Assembly (NCBI GenBank): GCA_017552715.1
Contig: JAFZOW010000110.1
Location: 1-49,234 of the forward strand
Source of the DNA: Lachnospiraceae bacterium
GTDB lineage: Bacteria > Bacillota > Clostridia > Lachnospirales > Lachnospiraceae
Length of the DNA: 49,234 nucleotides
Reading direction: 5' to 3'
In this document: piece after piece, positions 16,907 through 23,969 of the stretch
Layout: each line of letters opens with the position of its first letter
How positions within the stretch are numbered: position 1 is the stretch's first letter
Made by a program: the position numbers and the translations under genes
Notes under the pieces: generated by a model
Databases searched by the model: none
Seen by the model: only the letters and a program-made list of their open reading frames with translations
Told to the model about the DNA's origin: nothing

Positions 16907-17761
16907 ATGGCATTGCAGGAATGCGGAAACGGACATCTCTACGACGCGAGCATGTATCCTTCCTGCCCGTACTGCAGCGGCGGGATCAACCGTGTTGAAT
17001 TCGGCGGCGGCGGAAGCGGCGTAGGTGCCACGGTTGCCGGTAGCGGCTACGGCGGGGCCCAGGGGGGCTACGGCGGAGGTTACGGTGTGGGTGCCACGGT
17101 TGCGGGAAGCGGTTACGGCGGAGCCCAGGGCGGTTACGGCGTAGGTGCTACAGTCGCGGGGAGCGGCTATGGCGGAGGCCAGGGAAATTACGGCGGGATG
17201 CCTGTTGATTCCGGTATCGGGAAGACGGTAGGCGTCGGAATGGCGGCGGCTTCGGCTCCGTCCGGACCTGCGGATGTAGGTTCCACCATCGCACCTGCTG
17301 CATACCGAGCCAAACAGCAGGCAGACGATGCGGATACCGGAAAGACCGTGGGTGTGATGCAGAAGCATCTGAGCGTTGATCCCGTGGTGGGCTGGCTGGT
17401 CTGCATCAGCGGTGCCGAAAAGGGAAAGGATCATCGTATCTATGCCCGTAACAATACCATCGGCCGCAGCGAGAAGATGGATATCTGCATTAAAGGGGAT
17501 TCCGCTATCTCCAGAGAGAATCATGCGCGTCTGTCTTATGATTCGAAGCACAATGCCTATCATCTGATCCCGGCGGAAAGTGCCAATAATATCTACCTGA
17601 ACGAGGAACCGGTCTACGTACCGACCAAGCTTGCTGCCCACGATGTGATCGAATTCGGGGAGAGCCGTTTCATGTTCATCCCGCTCTGCGACGACTGCTT
17701 TACCTGGCAGGACGGCCTGAAGAGCGGCGAGACGAAGAAGGTGGAAGAAGATGGGGAATGA
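16907..17761 (+). CDS. Zinc-knuckle/FHA adaptor with repeated GxTV motifs
   Basis: 284 residues, no signal peptide. Residues 6-23 form a C-x3-H-x9-C-x2-C knuckle (CGNGH...CPYC). Residues 31-100 hold three glycine-rich repeats, each with GVGATVAGSGYGG. Further related motifs follow: GKTVGV (107 and 147) and GSTIAP (127). Six Thr residues (42, 64, 82, 107, 127, 147) therefore sit in a G-x-T-V/I context. The C-terminal FHA domain (about 161-260) keeps R187 (IGRS), S202 and H206 (ISRENH) and N227-N228. The layout parallels GarA/OdhI-type substrates, where a Thr-containing tail is phosphorylated and read by an FHA domain. It is probably a cytoplasmic substrate of the kinase. AAAGGAGG precedes the ATG. 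Confidence 0.85.
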   Translation: MALQECGNGHLYDASMYPSCPYCSGGINRVEFGGGGSGVGATVAGSGYGGAQGGYGGGYGVGATVAGSGYGGAQGGYGVGATVAGSGYGGGQGNYGGMPVDSGIGKTVGVGMAAASAPSGPADVGSTIAPAAYRAKQQADDADTGKTVGVMQKHLSVDPVVGWLVCISGAEKGKDHRIYARNNTIGRSEKMDICIKGDSAISRENHARLSYDSKHNAYHLIPAESANNIYLNEEPVYVPTKLAAHDVIEFGESRFMFIPLCDDCFTWQDGLKSGETKKVEEDGE

Positions 17762-18557
17762 AGCCGTACTGCCTTTAAGTCCCAGGCCGAAGATCGAGAA
17801 GAAGCTGGGTTATCGTATCGCCAATCTTCAGGGAGTCGGTGCCAGGGCCAGACAGGAGGATTCCTTTGCCGTCAGTAATGCTTTTGATGTGATGAAGATC
17901 TGGGATGAAGGTCTTTTTATCACGGTATGCGACGGTATGGGAGGTATGAGGGACGGAAAGCTTGCCAGTGAGACGGCCATCCAGAGCTTGCGGAATTCCT
18001 TTGCGGAAATGGACCGGCAGGGGGATCTGGACGGACAGCTGGAGAGAAGCATACGTCTGGCTTCCCGGGAAGTGGAAGCGGTCATAGGCGGTGACGGAGG
18101 CTCTACGGTGGTTGCAGGCATCATCTATAAGGAAAGGCTTTCCTTTGCCAGTGTGGGAGACAGCTATTTCTTCCTTTACCGGGATGGGGTACTGAACCGG
18201 CTGAACCGCGAGCATAACCTTTGCCAGCAGATGTTTCTGGAAGAGGTACAGGACGGCAGCATGGAACAGAAGAATTACCGCGAGATGGACGAGGCGGTGG
18301 CACTGACCCAGTTCCTGGGGATGATCGGTATGGACGATGTGGATGCTTCCTACAGGCCTTATCCCTTAAAGGAGGGAGATATACTGCTGCTCTGTTCCGA
18401 CGGGGTCGGCGGAGTGCTCTCCGAAGAAGAGATCATCCGGGCCTTATCCCTTAAATCCGAGCAGGCCATGTGCCAGCAGCTGGAACAGGGACTTGTGGCT
18501 CATGCAAAGCGTAATCAGGATAACTATACCGCACTGATCGTAAAGTGTGTGTATTAG
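17751..18557 (+). CDS. PP2C-family Ser/Thr phosphatase (first of two)
   Basis: 268 residues. PPM/PP2C motifs: RQEDSF (metal Asp 37), VCDGMGG (D61-G62), SVGDS (135-138), CSDGVGG (D217-G218) and QDNYTAL (D257-N258). All metal-binding positions expected of an active Mn/Mg phosphatase are present. It overlaps the end of the FHA gene by 11 bp, so the two are translationally coupled. It is soluble, with no membrane segment. It would reverse kinase phosphorylation. The start ATG 17751 begins MGNEAVLPLS; the N-terminal 20 residues are an extension before the phosphatase fold. Confidence 0.92.
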   Translation: MGNEAVLPLSPRPKIEKKLGYRIANLQGVGARARQEDSFAVSNAFDVMKIWDEGLFITVCDGMGGMRDGKLASETAIQSLRNSFAEMDRQGDLDGQLERSIRLASREVEAVIGGDGGSTVVAGIIYKERLSFASVGDSYFFLYRDGVLNRLNREHNLCQQMFLEEVQDGSMEQKNYREMDEAVALTQFLGMIGMDDVDASYRPYPLKEGDILLLCSDGVGGVLSEEEIIRALSLKSEQAMCQQLEQGLVAHAKRNQDNYTALIVKCVY

Positions 18558-18644
18558 TTGATGCGGCAGCCGCAAACCGGTGAGGGGGAACGGTCCGCAG
18601 CATCAAAAAATAACAATGTAAAAAAAGAAAGAGAGGGAAAAAAG

Positions 18645-20213
18645 ATGAGAAGAAAACTGTCCCGTGCTTTCGGCATCGTATGGACGTTACTGCTGCTGCT
18701 TTCCACGCTGCAGGCAACGAAGATCGATGCCCAGGCCTTTGACAACAGCAGCCGTGAAGGCGTGGTGGCTGTGGTCATGTACCTGAAGAACGTTACGGTA
18801 TCACGTACCTATGACTGGTGGGATTACCAGCGTGTAGGGACTTATTCCGAGCTGGAGTATTCCGGCGGCAGCGGCTTCTTTGTGGGTGAGAAAGGGGAGA
18901 ACCCCAGCTACATCGTAACGGCCGCACATGTGGTGGAAGATTACTACAATTCCGGAGAAGGCGCAGCCATCTCCATGGTGGTGGGTATCTATATTGATGA
19001 AGAGGGTTACTACTACGCCCTCTGCCTGGATGCCGACAGCGCCGAGCTCCGTATCTACTACGGTGATAACGATTATGACATTGCTTATGTGGACTGCATC
19101 GGAAGCTCCGAGAAGGTTGACCTGGCGGTGCTCCGTCTGCGCAATGCCACCGGCAAGCGTCGTTCCCTGCCTGTAAAGAAGGCGGACGATTCCATGGTAG
19201 GTTCCACCGTTTATACCATCGGTTTCCCCGGAAGCTCCGATAATATGCTTACCGGTGCCAGCCATTACGGCCTGGAAGATGCTACCGTAAAGAACGGTAT
19301 CATCAGTAAGCTGGCTGTAGAGAGCGGTGTGGGTGTGGAGCGTATCCAGACCAATGCCCAGGTGGCTCACGGCGATTCCGGCGGACCCATGGTCACGGAT
19401 GACGGCTATGTTATCGGTGTTAACACCAACAAGGTGACCACCCAGAACGGCGAGCTTGATGTTGAGACAGACTATTATGCAGTGAGCGGCGGCGAGCTGA
19501 TCCGCTTCCTGGATAAGAACAATATTCCTTATTCCACAGACGGCGATCCGGTTCCGACAAAGGGCAGTGATAACGGCGATGACGGGGATGATGTCGAAAA
19601 GCCCAAGCCCAAGGAAAAGGAACCTGAGCCCAAGGGCGGAATGAGCACCGGTCTGCTTATCGCCATCATTGCAGGCGCAGTGGTTGTGGTCGGCGGTATC
19701 GTGGCCCTGATCATCGGACTGGTTTCCAGCGGGAAGAAGAAAGAGCAGGCTGCACAGCAGCAGGCCCAGTTACAGATGGCCCAGGTGCAGGCCAATGCCC
19801 AGGCTCAGGTAGCCCAGGCACAGGCTCAGGCCCAGCAGGCCCAGGCTCAGGCCCAGGCAGCGGCGGCACGTGCCAATGCACAGCCTCAGAAGAAACCCAT
19901 GATGCGTTCCATGTCGGCACAGCACAACGGCATGACCATCGCACTCAGCTCCGCACCTGTCATGATCGGCCGCGATCCTGCCACCTGCAAACTGGTGTAT
20001 AAGGAAGGCACGGCCGGTGTCAGCGGACGTCACTGCCAGATCGCATTCGATCAGGCCAGCGGTGATTTCCTGATCACGGATCTGCGTTCCACTTACGGAA
20101 CCTTCCTGATGAACGGTCAGAAGCTGAATGCCAATGTACCTTATCATTTAAAGAGCGGTGAGAGCTTCTATGTAGGTGATCCTGCCAACGTGATCAAGGT
20201 GGAGCTGGGCTAA
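18645..20213 (+). CDS. Signal peptide-trypsin-like protease-TM-FHA protein
   Basis: 522 residues. Signal peptide about 1-29. A chymotrypsin-fold (HtrA-like) protease spans about 35-290, with complete triad H95 (VTAAHVV), D159 (EKVDLAVL) and S245 (AHGDSGGP). A Lys/Pro/Glu-rich stalk, a TM segment (about 335-361), an Ala/Gln-rich repeat helix (about 367-412) and a C-terminal FHA domain (about 431-520) follow. The FHA keeps R443 (IGRD), S460/H463 (VSGRH) and STYGT. Predicted topology is protease outside, FHA inside. No PDZ domain is present, unlike HtrA. Start at 18645 is set by GAGAGGGAAA 5-13 bp upstream and by the signal peptide beginning there. It may cleave surface or secreted partners under phosphothreonine control. 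Confidence 0.9.
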   Translation: MRRKLSRAFGIVWTLLLLLSTLQATKIDAQAFDNSSREGVVAVVMYLKNVTVSRTYDWWDYQRVGTYSELEYSGGSGFFVGEKGENPSYIVTAAHVVEDYYNSGEGAAISMVVGIYIDEEGYYYALCLDADSAELRIYYGDNDYDIAYVDCIGSSEKVDLAVLRLRNATGKRRSLPVKKADDSMVGSTVYTIGFPGSSDNMLTGASHYGLEDATVKNGIISKLAVESGVGVERIQTNAQVAHGDSGGPMVTDDGYVIGVNTNKVTTQNGELDVETDYYAVSGGELIRFLDKNNIPYSTDGDPVPTKGSDNGDDGDDVEKPKPKEKEPEPKGGMSTGLLIAIIAGAVVVVGGIVALIIGLVSSGKKKEQAAQQQAQLQMAQVQANAQAQVAQAQAQAQQAQAQAQAAAARANAQPQKKPMMRSMSAQHNGMTIALSSAPVMIGRDPATCKLVYKEGTAGVSGRHCQIAFDQASGDFLITDLRSTYGTFLMNGQKLNANVPYHLKSGESFYVGDPANVIKVELG

Positions 20214-20216
20214 AAA

Positions 20217-20939
20217 ATGAAATTTGATCTGTATAAATATACAAATCAAGGCGGTCGCAGCTATAACGAGGATTCCGTCGCCTCCCGAACCGAGGGAGAC
20301 GAGGGGATCTTCGTCGTGGCCGATGGCCTTGGAGGCCATGCCCATGGTGAGCTGGCCAGTAAATGTGTCTGTGATACGCTTACGGAAGCCTGGCATCCCG
20401 GGATCGAAGATCCTGCAGCCTGGCTTTCGGAGAATATCGCGGAGGCAAACCGCCGTGTCCTGGAACTGCAGAAGGAAAAGAACTGCGTGATGAAGAGTAC
20501 GGCGGTGGTCTTGCTGATCGCCGGTAATTCTGCCCGCTGGGCACATGTCGGGGATTCGCGTCTTTACTATATACACGACGACAGTATCAGCTTTATCACC
20601 GAGGATCATTCCGTGGCCTATAAGAAATACAAGGCCGGTGAGATACGGCGCAGCGAGATCGCAAAGGATGAGGACCAGTCCCGTCTGCTGAAGACCCTGG
20701 GGAGTGAGGAACGCTACGAGGCACAGCTTGGGCCGGAGGGTATCGAGCTTACACCCGGAGATGCATTTCTGCTCTGTTCCGACGGAACCTGGGAGTTCGT
20801 GCATGACGAGGAGGTCGACATCGACTATCTGAAAGCCCGGAACGCAAAGGAATGGTCGGAGTGGATGCGCTTGCGCATCATCGACAGGATGCCGGGAGAC
20901 AATGATAATCTTACGCTGCTGACACTGATTTGCAGCTGA
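20217..20939 (+). CDS. PP2C-family Ser/Thr phosphatase (second of two)
   Basis: 240 residues. Motifs RSYNEDS (D19), VADGLGG (D36-G37), HVGDSRLYYI (111-120), LLCSDGTWE (D189) and GDNDNLTLL near the C-terminus show an intact PP2C catalytic set. It starts 4 bp after the protease-FHA gene. It differs clearly from the first island phosphatase: it is shorter at the N-terminus, and reads VADGLGG instead of VCDGMGG and SDGTWE instead of SDGVGG. It is therefore not a recent duplicate. Two phosphatases in one island may serve different phosphorylated partners. Confidence 0.92.
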   Translation: MKFDLYKYTNQGGRSYNEDSVASRTEGDEGIFVVADGLGGHAHGELASKCVCDTLTEAWHPGIEDPAAWLSENIAEANRRVLELQKEKNCVMKSTAVVLLIAGNSARWAHVGDSRLYYIHDDSISFITEDHSVAYKKYKAGEIRRSEIAKDEDQSRLLKTLGSEERYEAQLGPEGIELTPGDAFLLCSDGTWEFVHDEEVDIDYLKARNAKEWSEWMRLRIIDRMPGDNDNLTLLTLICS

Positions 20940-20952
20940 ACGAGGAGGCATT

Positions 20953-22842
20953 ATGAAAAGACTTAGGATAGCTGCTGCGGCACTCGCACTGATCCTGTGC
21001 TTTAGCGAGGTTCTGCCGGTGTTTGCAGCCGGGGATGGCGAGGTGGAGCTGATCTCGGCCTACTGCATGGGCGATGCACTCTATGCGCTGGTCAGTATCG
21101 ATGATAATTACAAGGCAAGCAGCTTTGATGTGTCGCTGAAGTCGGATAAAGTCAGCGCCAGCGATACGGCTACACCCCAGGCGCTGGGTTTTAAGAATGC
21201 CAAGGTGAATTATCTTTTCCTGGTGGAGGCATCCGAAGCCATGGAAAAGGAAAAGGATTCGCTGATCGCTTTTCTGGATAAGCTGGACAGCGTAGCCGGC
21301 GACAGAAAACTGGGTCAGCGCTATGTCCTGGCCAGTTACTCCGATGATTTTTCCATTGAGAAAAAGAACTGTACCGATTATTACAGCCTCATCGAAGCTC
21401 TGGATAAGATCGATTATGACGGGGGTGAGGCAGATCCGTACAACGGTATCGTCGGAGCCTATGAGTGGCTGGAAAAGAACGACGACCGTGCTGCCGGTGA
21501 ACCCTGGCATGTGGTGCTCCTGGGTACGGGTATCGATCTCGGAAATGCTTCCCAGTGGCAGGCGGCTCAGAAGATCGAGAACAGCCCGGAGGTGATCTTA
21601 AGCAGCCTTGTGGTGGGCGAATGGAGAAACGGCAAGCTCACTATCAGTAAGGGGCACGGAGAGTACATGGAAGCCGCAAATGAGCGTGCTGCCGAAGATG
21701 CCGGTGAAGAATTCGCCCAGTGGGCGGATGATATGTATCTTCTTGAGTTCTTCCTTGATAAGGCTCCGGAAGAGGCTGTAAGCTTTGAACTGGATTTCGG
21801 AAGCGGCAAGGATATGAACGGGGATACGGTGCGGATCAAGGATAATCCCGGGATCAGCGGCGTGAAGGATCTGGAAGCGATCGATGCCGCTGGCGGAGAG
21901 GAAGATCCGACACCCACCGAGCCGGAAGAAACGCCCACACCGGAAGCTACTCCTACTCCGGAGGAAGGAAATGTTCCGGGACAGGATGGAGGAGATCCTA
22001 CGGAGGAAGCCAAGCCCACGGAAGAGACGAGTAAGGACGACGACAAGGACGAGGATAAGGACAAAGACGAGGACAAGGATAAAGATAAAGATAAAGACAA
22101 AGATAAGGACAAAGACAAGGATAAGGATAAAGATAAAGAGGACGACGAGGATGAGGACGACGGACTTCCCGCCTGGGTCATTCCCGTTGTCATCGGAGCA
22201 GCAGTAGCTCTTCTGATCCTTATCATCGTTGTGGTACTGGTGGTTGCGGGCAGCAAAAAGAAAAGGAAGGCAAGTGTCTATCCCGTACAGAACCCGGCCC
22301 CGATGCCGCAGAGTATGCAGGCACAGGCAATGCAGCCTCAGGCAATGCAGCCCCAGCCGATGGCGGAAGCTTCCGGCGAGACATCCACGCTCACACCGGA
22401 TGTTCCTCCCGCAGATGCCATAGGAGTTACAGTGGCTGCGGCCGCAGCGGATGCTATCCCTCATACGGAAGAGCCGGATCGCGAGAACAGCCTTCAGGAT
22501 GCCGCAGCCGTTGCGGCAGGTTCGGGTATCGATGAGAACCGTCCCGGAGCCGTTGAGATGAAGCTGGAGGTTTATGCCGGCAACTGCATGCGGGGAAGCA
22601 ATCAGCTGTATCTTCTGGACAGTATGACCATCGGTTCTTCCGATTCCTGTGATCTGAGATTTTCCGATCCGGGCGTCGAGGGTGTCCATGCCCGTATCTA
22701 TATCGAGAACGGGAATGTGATACTGGAGGATCTGAGTAACAGCGGGATCCGTCTGGGTGGCATGCGTATCCAGAGCCACAACCCGCTGCGCAGCGGAGAC
22801 GTGCTGGATATAGGTGAAGCGGAATTCGGACTTAAGTGGTAA
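20953..22842 (+). CDS. Signal peptide-vWA-like-TM-FHA protein
   Basis: 629 residues. Signal peptide 1-26 (cut after VFA). A vWA-like domain spans about 85-290. Its MIDAS-like start reads LVEASEAM, where the canonical form is D-x-S-x-S, so metal binding is doubtful. A Thr/Pro/Glu linker and a highly charged Asp-Lys repeat (361-396) lead to a TM segment (about 407-433). Inside are a Met/Gln/Pro-rich linker and a C-terminal FHA domain (about 536-629). That FHA is degenerate: IGSSDSCDLRF lacks the usual Arg, and GVEGVHARI has Glu-Gly where Ser-Arg is common. It may therefore bind without phosphate. It is the last gene of the island, 13 bp after the second phosphatase. Confidence 0.87.
   Translation: MKRLRIAAAALALILCFSEVLPVFAAGDGEVELISAYCMGDALYALVSIDDNYKASSFDVSLKSDKVSASDTATPQALGFKNAKVNYLFLVEASEAMEKEKDSLIAFLDKLDSVAGDRKLGQRYVLASYSDDFSIEKKNCTDYYSLIEALDKIDYDGGEADPYNGIVGAYEWLEKNDDRAAGEPWHVVLLGTGIDLGNASQWQAAQKIENSPEVILSSLVVGEWRNGKLTISKGHGEYMEAANERAAEDAGEEFAQWADDMYLLEFFLDKAPEEAVSFELDFGSGKDMNGDTVRIKDNPGISGVKDLEAIDAAGGEEDPTPTEPEETPTPEATPTPEEGNVPGQDGGDPTEEAKPTEETSKDDDKDEDKDKDEDKDKDKDKDKDKDKDKDKDKDKEDDEDEDDGLPAWVIPVVIGAAVALLILIIVVVLVVAGSKKKRKASVYPVQNPAPMPQSMQAQAMQPQAMQPQPMAEASGETSTLTPDVPPADAIGVTVAAAAADAIPHTEEPDRENSLQDAAAVAAGSGIDENRPGAVEMKLEVYAGNCMRGSNQLYLLDSMTIGSSDSCDLRFSDPGVEGVHARIYIENGNVILEDLSNSGIRLGGMRIQSHNPLRSGDVLDIGEAEFGLKW
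22033..22140 (+). repeat. Asp-Lys coding repeat in the vWA-FHA gene
   Basis: Near-perfect reiteration of GAT/GAC-AAG/AAA codons encodes alternating Asp-Lys (residues 361-396). The 6-bp periodicity makes it prone to slippage and copy-number change. At protein level it would be an extended, highly charged stalk just outside the membrane. Confidence 0.9.
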
Positions 22843-22849
22843 AAATCTC

Positions 22850-22878
22850 TTGCATTTTTCGTCCGTATATGGTAAATT
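22850..22878 (+). promoter_or_regulatory. Promoter of rplS
   Basis: TTGCAT (22850-22855), 17-bp spacer, TAAATT (22873-22878), about 85 bp upstream of the rplS start. Confidence 0.6.
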
Positions 22879-22887
22879 AATCAAGTT

Positions 22888-22936
22888 GCGATATTAGGAG
22901 ATGTTCCTCTGGCGATATCATCGCGTAAGAACATCC
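22888..22936 (+). promoter_or_regulatory. Probable ribosomal-protein L19 leader structure
   Basis: GATGTTC (22900-22906) pairs with GAACATC (22929-22935), enclosing an inner GCGA/TCGC hairpin (22912-22915, 22921-22924). A structured leader ahead of rplS, thought to bind L19 for autoregulation, is known in Firmicutes. Position and hairpin fit; I cannot align it to the family model by eye. Confidence 0.5.
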
Positions 22937-22962
22937 GATGACTATCACAGGAGGATAAGGAA

Positions 22963-23313
22963 ATGAACGCAGAGATCATCAAAGAGATCGAAGCCGAACA
23001 GCTCAAGAAGGAAGTTCCTTCCTTTAATGTGGGCGACACCGTTAAGGTGCACGGCAAGATCAAGGAAGGCGAAAAGGAAAGGATCCAGGTTTTCGAAGGT
23101 ATCGTGACCAAGATTCAGAACGGTGGATCCCGCACGACCTTTACGGTTCGTAAGTCCAGCGGTGGTGTAGGAGTCGACAAGACCTGGCCCCTGCACAGCC
23201 CCAATGTGGAAAAGGTGGAAGTGGTACGGCGCGGTAAGGTGCGCAGAGCCCGCCTGAATTATCTGAAGGGCCGCGTAGGTAAGAAAGCAAAGGTCAAAGA
23301 GGTTATTCGCTGA
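22963..23313 (+). CDS. rplS: 50S ribosomal protein bL19
   Basis: 116 residues, standard length, with [36 protein letters not shown] and the C-terminal RAKLNYLKGR-type motif (here [18 protein letters not shown]). L19 lies at the 30S-50S interface. AGGAGG precedes the ATG. In most Firmicutes it follows trmD; here the signalling island lies between them. Confidence 0.98.
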   Translation: MNAEIIKEIEAEQLKKEVPSFNVGDTVKVHGKIKEGEKERIQVFEGIVTKIQNGGSRTTFTVRKSSGGVGVDKTWPLHSPNVEKVEVVRRGKVRRARLNYLKGRVGKKAKVKEVIR

Positions 23314-23341
23314 ATAGCAGTATTCTGACGGATGTATCTGT

Positions 23342-23374
23342 GGGGGGACGGTTTAGTGCCGGTCCCCCCTTTGT
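23342..23374 (+). terminator. Intrinsic terminator after rplS
   Basis: GGGGGGAC (23342-23349) pairs with GTCCCCCC (23362-23369), with extra inner GC pairs, and TTTGT follows. The U-run is short, so termination may be partial and allow read-through to the signal peptidase gene 10 bp downstream. Confidence 0.7.
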
Positions 23375-23383
23375 GTGATTAGC

Positions 23384-23968
23384 ATGGCGAAGAAGAAAGG
23401 CTTGACCTTTTATACAAAAGAGAGGAAAATAAACGTCGGGATCTTCAGGGAGATCGCCGGCTGGCTTTTCCTCGGGGTGCTACCGGTACTCGTGGCCTTT
23501 GTGTTCGTATATCTTTTCGGGATACGTACCAGCGTAATCGGTGTATCCATGGAGCCTACGCTTCATGGTGGACAGGAGATCCTGATCGACCGCTTCTCTT
23601 ATCTGGTGAGTGATCCCGGACGCTCCGATGTGGTGGTCTTTCTGCCGAACGGAAATGAAAATGCGCATTACTATGTGAAGCGTATCGTGGGTACTCCCGG
23701 CGATACCGTGCTGATCCGTGACGGGCTCATCTATATCAACGGGGAGATCTATGATGATGCCGGCATCTTTGAGCGCATCGCCGACGGAGGCATTGCGGCC
23801 AGCGGCGTAAGCCTGGGAGAAGAAGAATATTTTGTGCTGGGGGATAACCGTAACGACAGTGAGGATTCACGCTCCAGCAATATAGGTATAGTGAAGCGTT
23901 CTTTTATCATCGGCCGTGCCTGGTTCCATCTGGACGGCGGCGGAGACAGAGCGGGATTTATCAAGTAA
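23384..23968 (+). CDS. lepB: Signal peptidase I (first copy)
   Basis: 194 residues. A cytoplasmic N-terminus and one TM segment (about 25-47) precede the catalytic region: Ser in GVSMEPTLHGG (nucleophile), Lys in YYVKRIVGTPGD (general base), and LGDNRNDSEDSR (box E). This is the type I leader peptidase that removes signal peptides outside the membrane. The start ATG 23384 lies 10 bp after a terminator and shows no Shine-Dalgarno; GTG 23375 is an alternative. It precedes rbgA by one base. A second signal peptidase lies just after rbgA. Confidence 0.93.
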   Translation: MAKKKGLTFYTKERKINVGIFREIAGWLFLGVLPVLVAFVFVYLFGIRTSVIGVSMEPTLHGGQEILIDRFSYLVSDPGRSDVVVFLPNGNENAHYYVKRIVGTPGDTVLIRDGLIYINGEIYDDAGIFERIADGGIAASGVSLGEEEYFVLGDNRNDSEDSRSSNIGIVKRSFIIGRAWFHLDGGGDRAGFIK

Positions 23969-23969
23969 T

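Noticed and set aside
21567-22256. Minus-strand frame rich in Ser-Leu repeats
   Set aside because: It is the antisense reading of the Asp-Lys repeat (GAT/AAG read backwards gives Ser/Leu) and not a protein gene.
12859-22842. Type VII or type VI secretion locus
   Set aside because: No WXG100 proteins, EccC/FtsK ATPase, contractile sheath or tube genes are present; only the regulatory-type kinase/PP2C/FHA parts resemble such loci.
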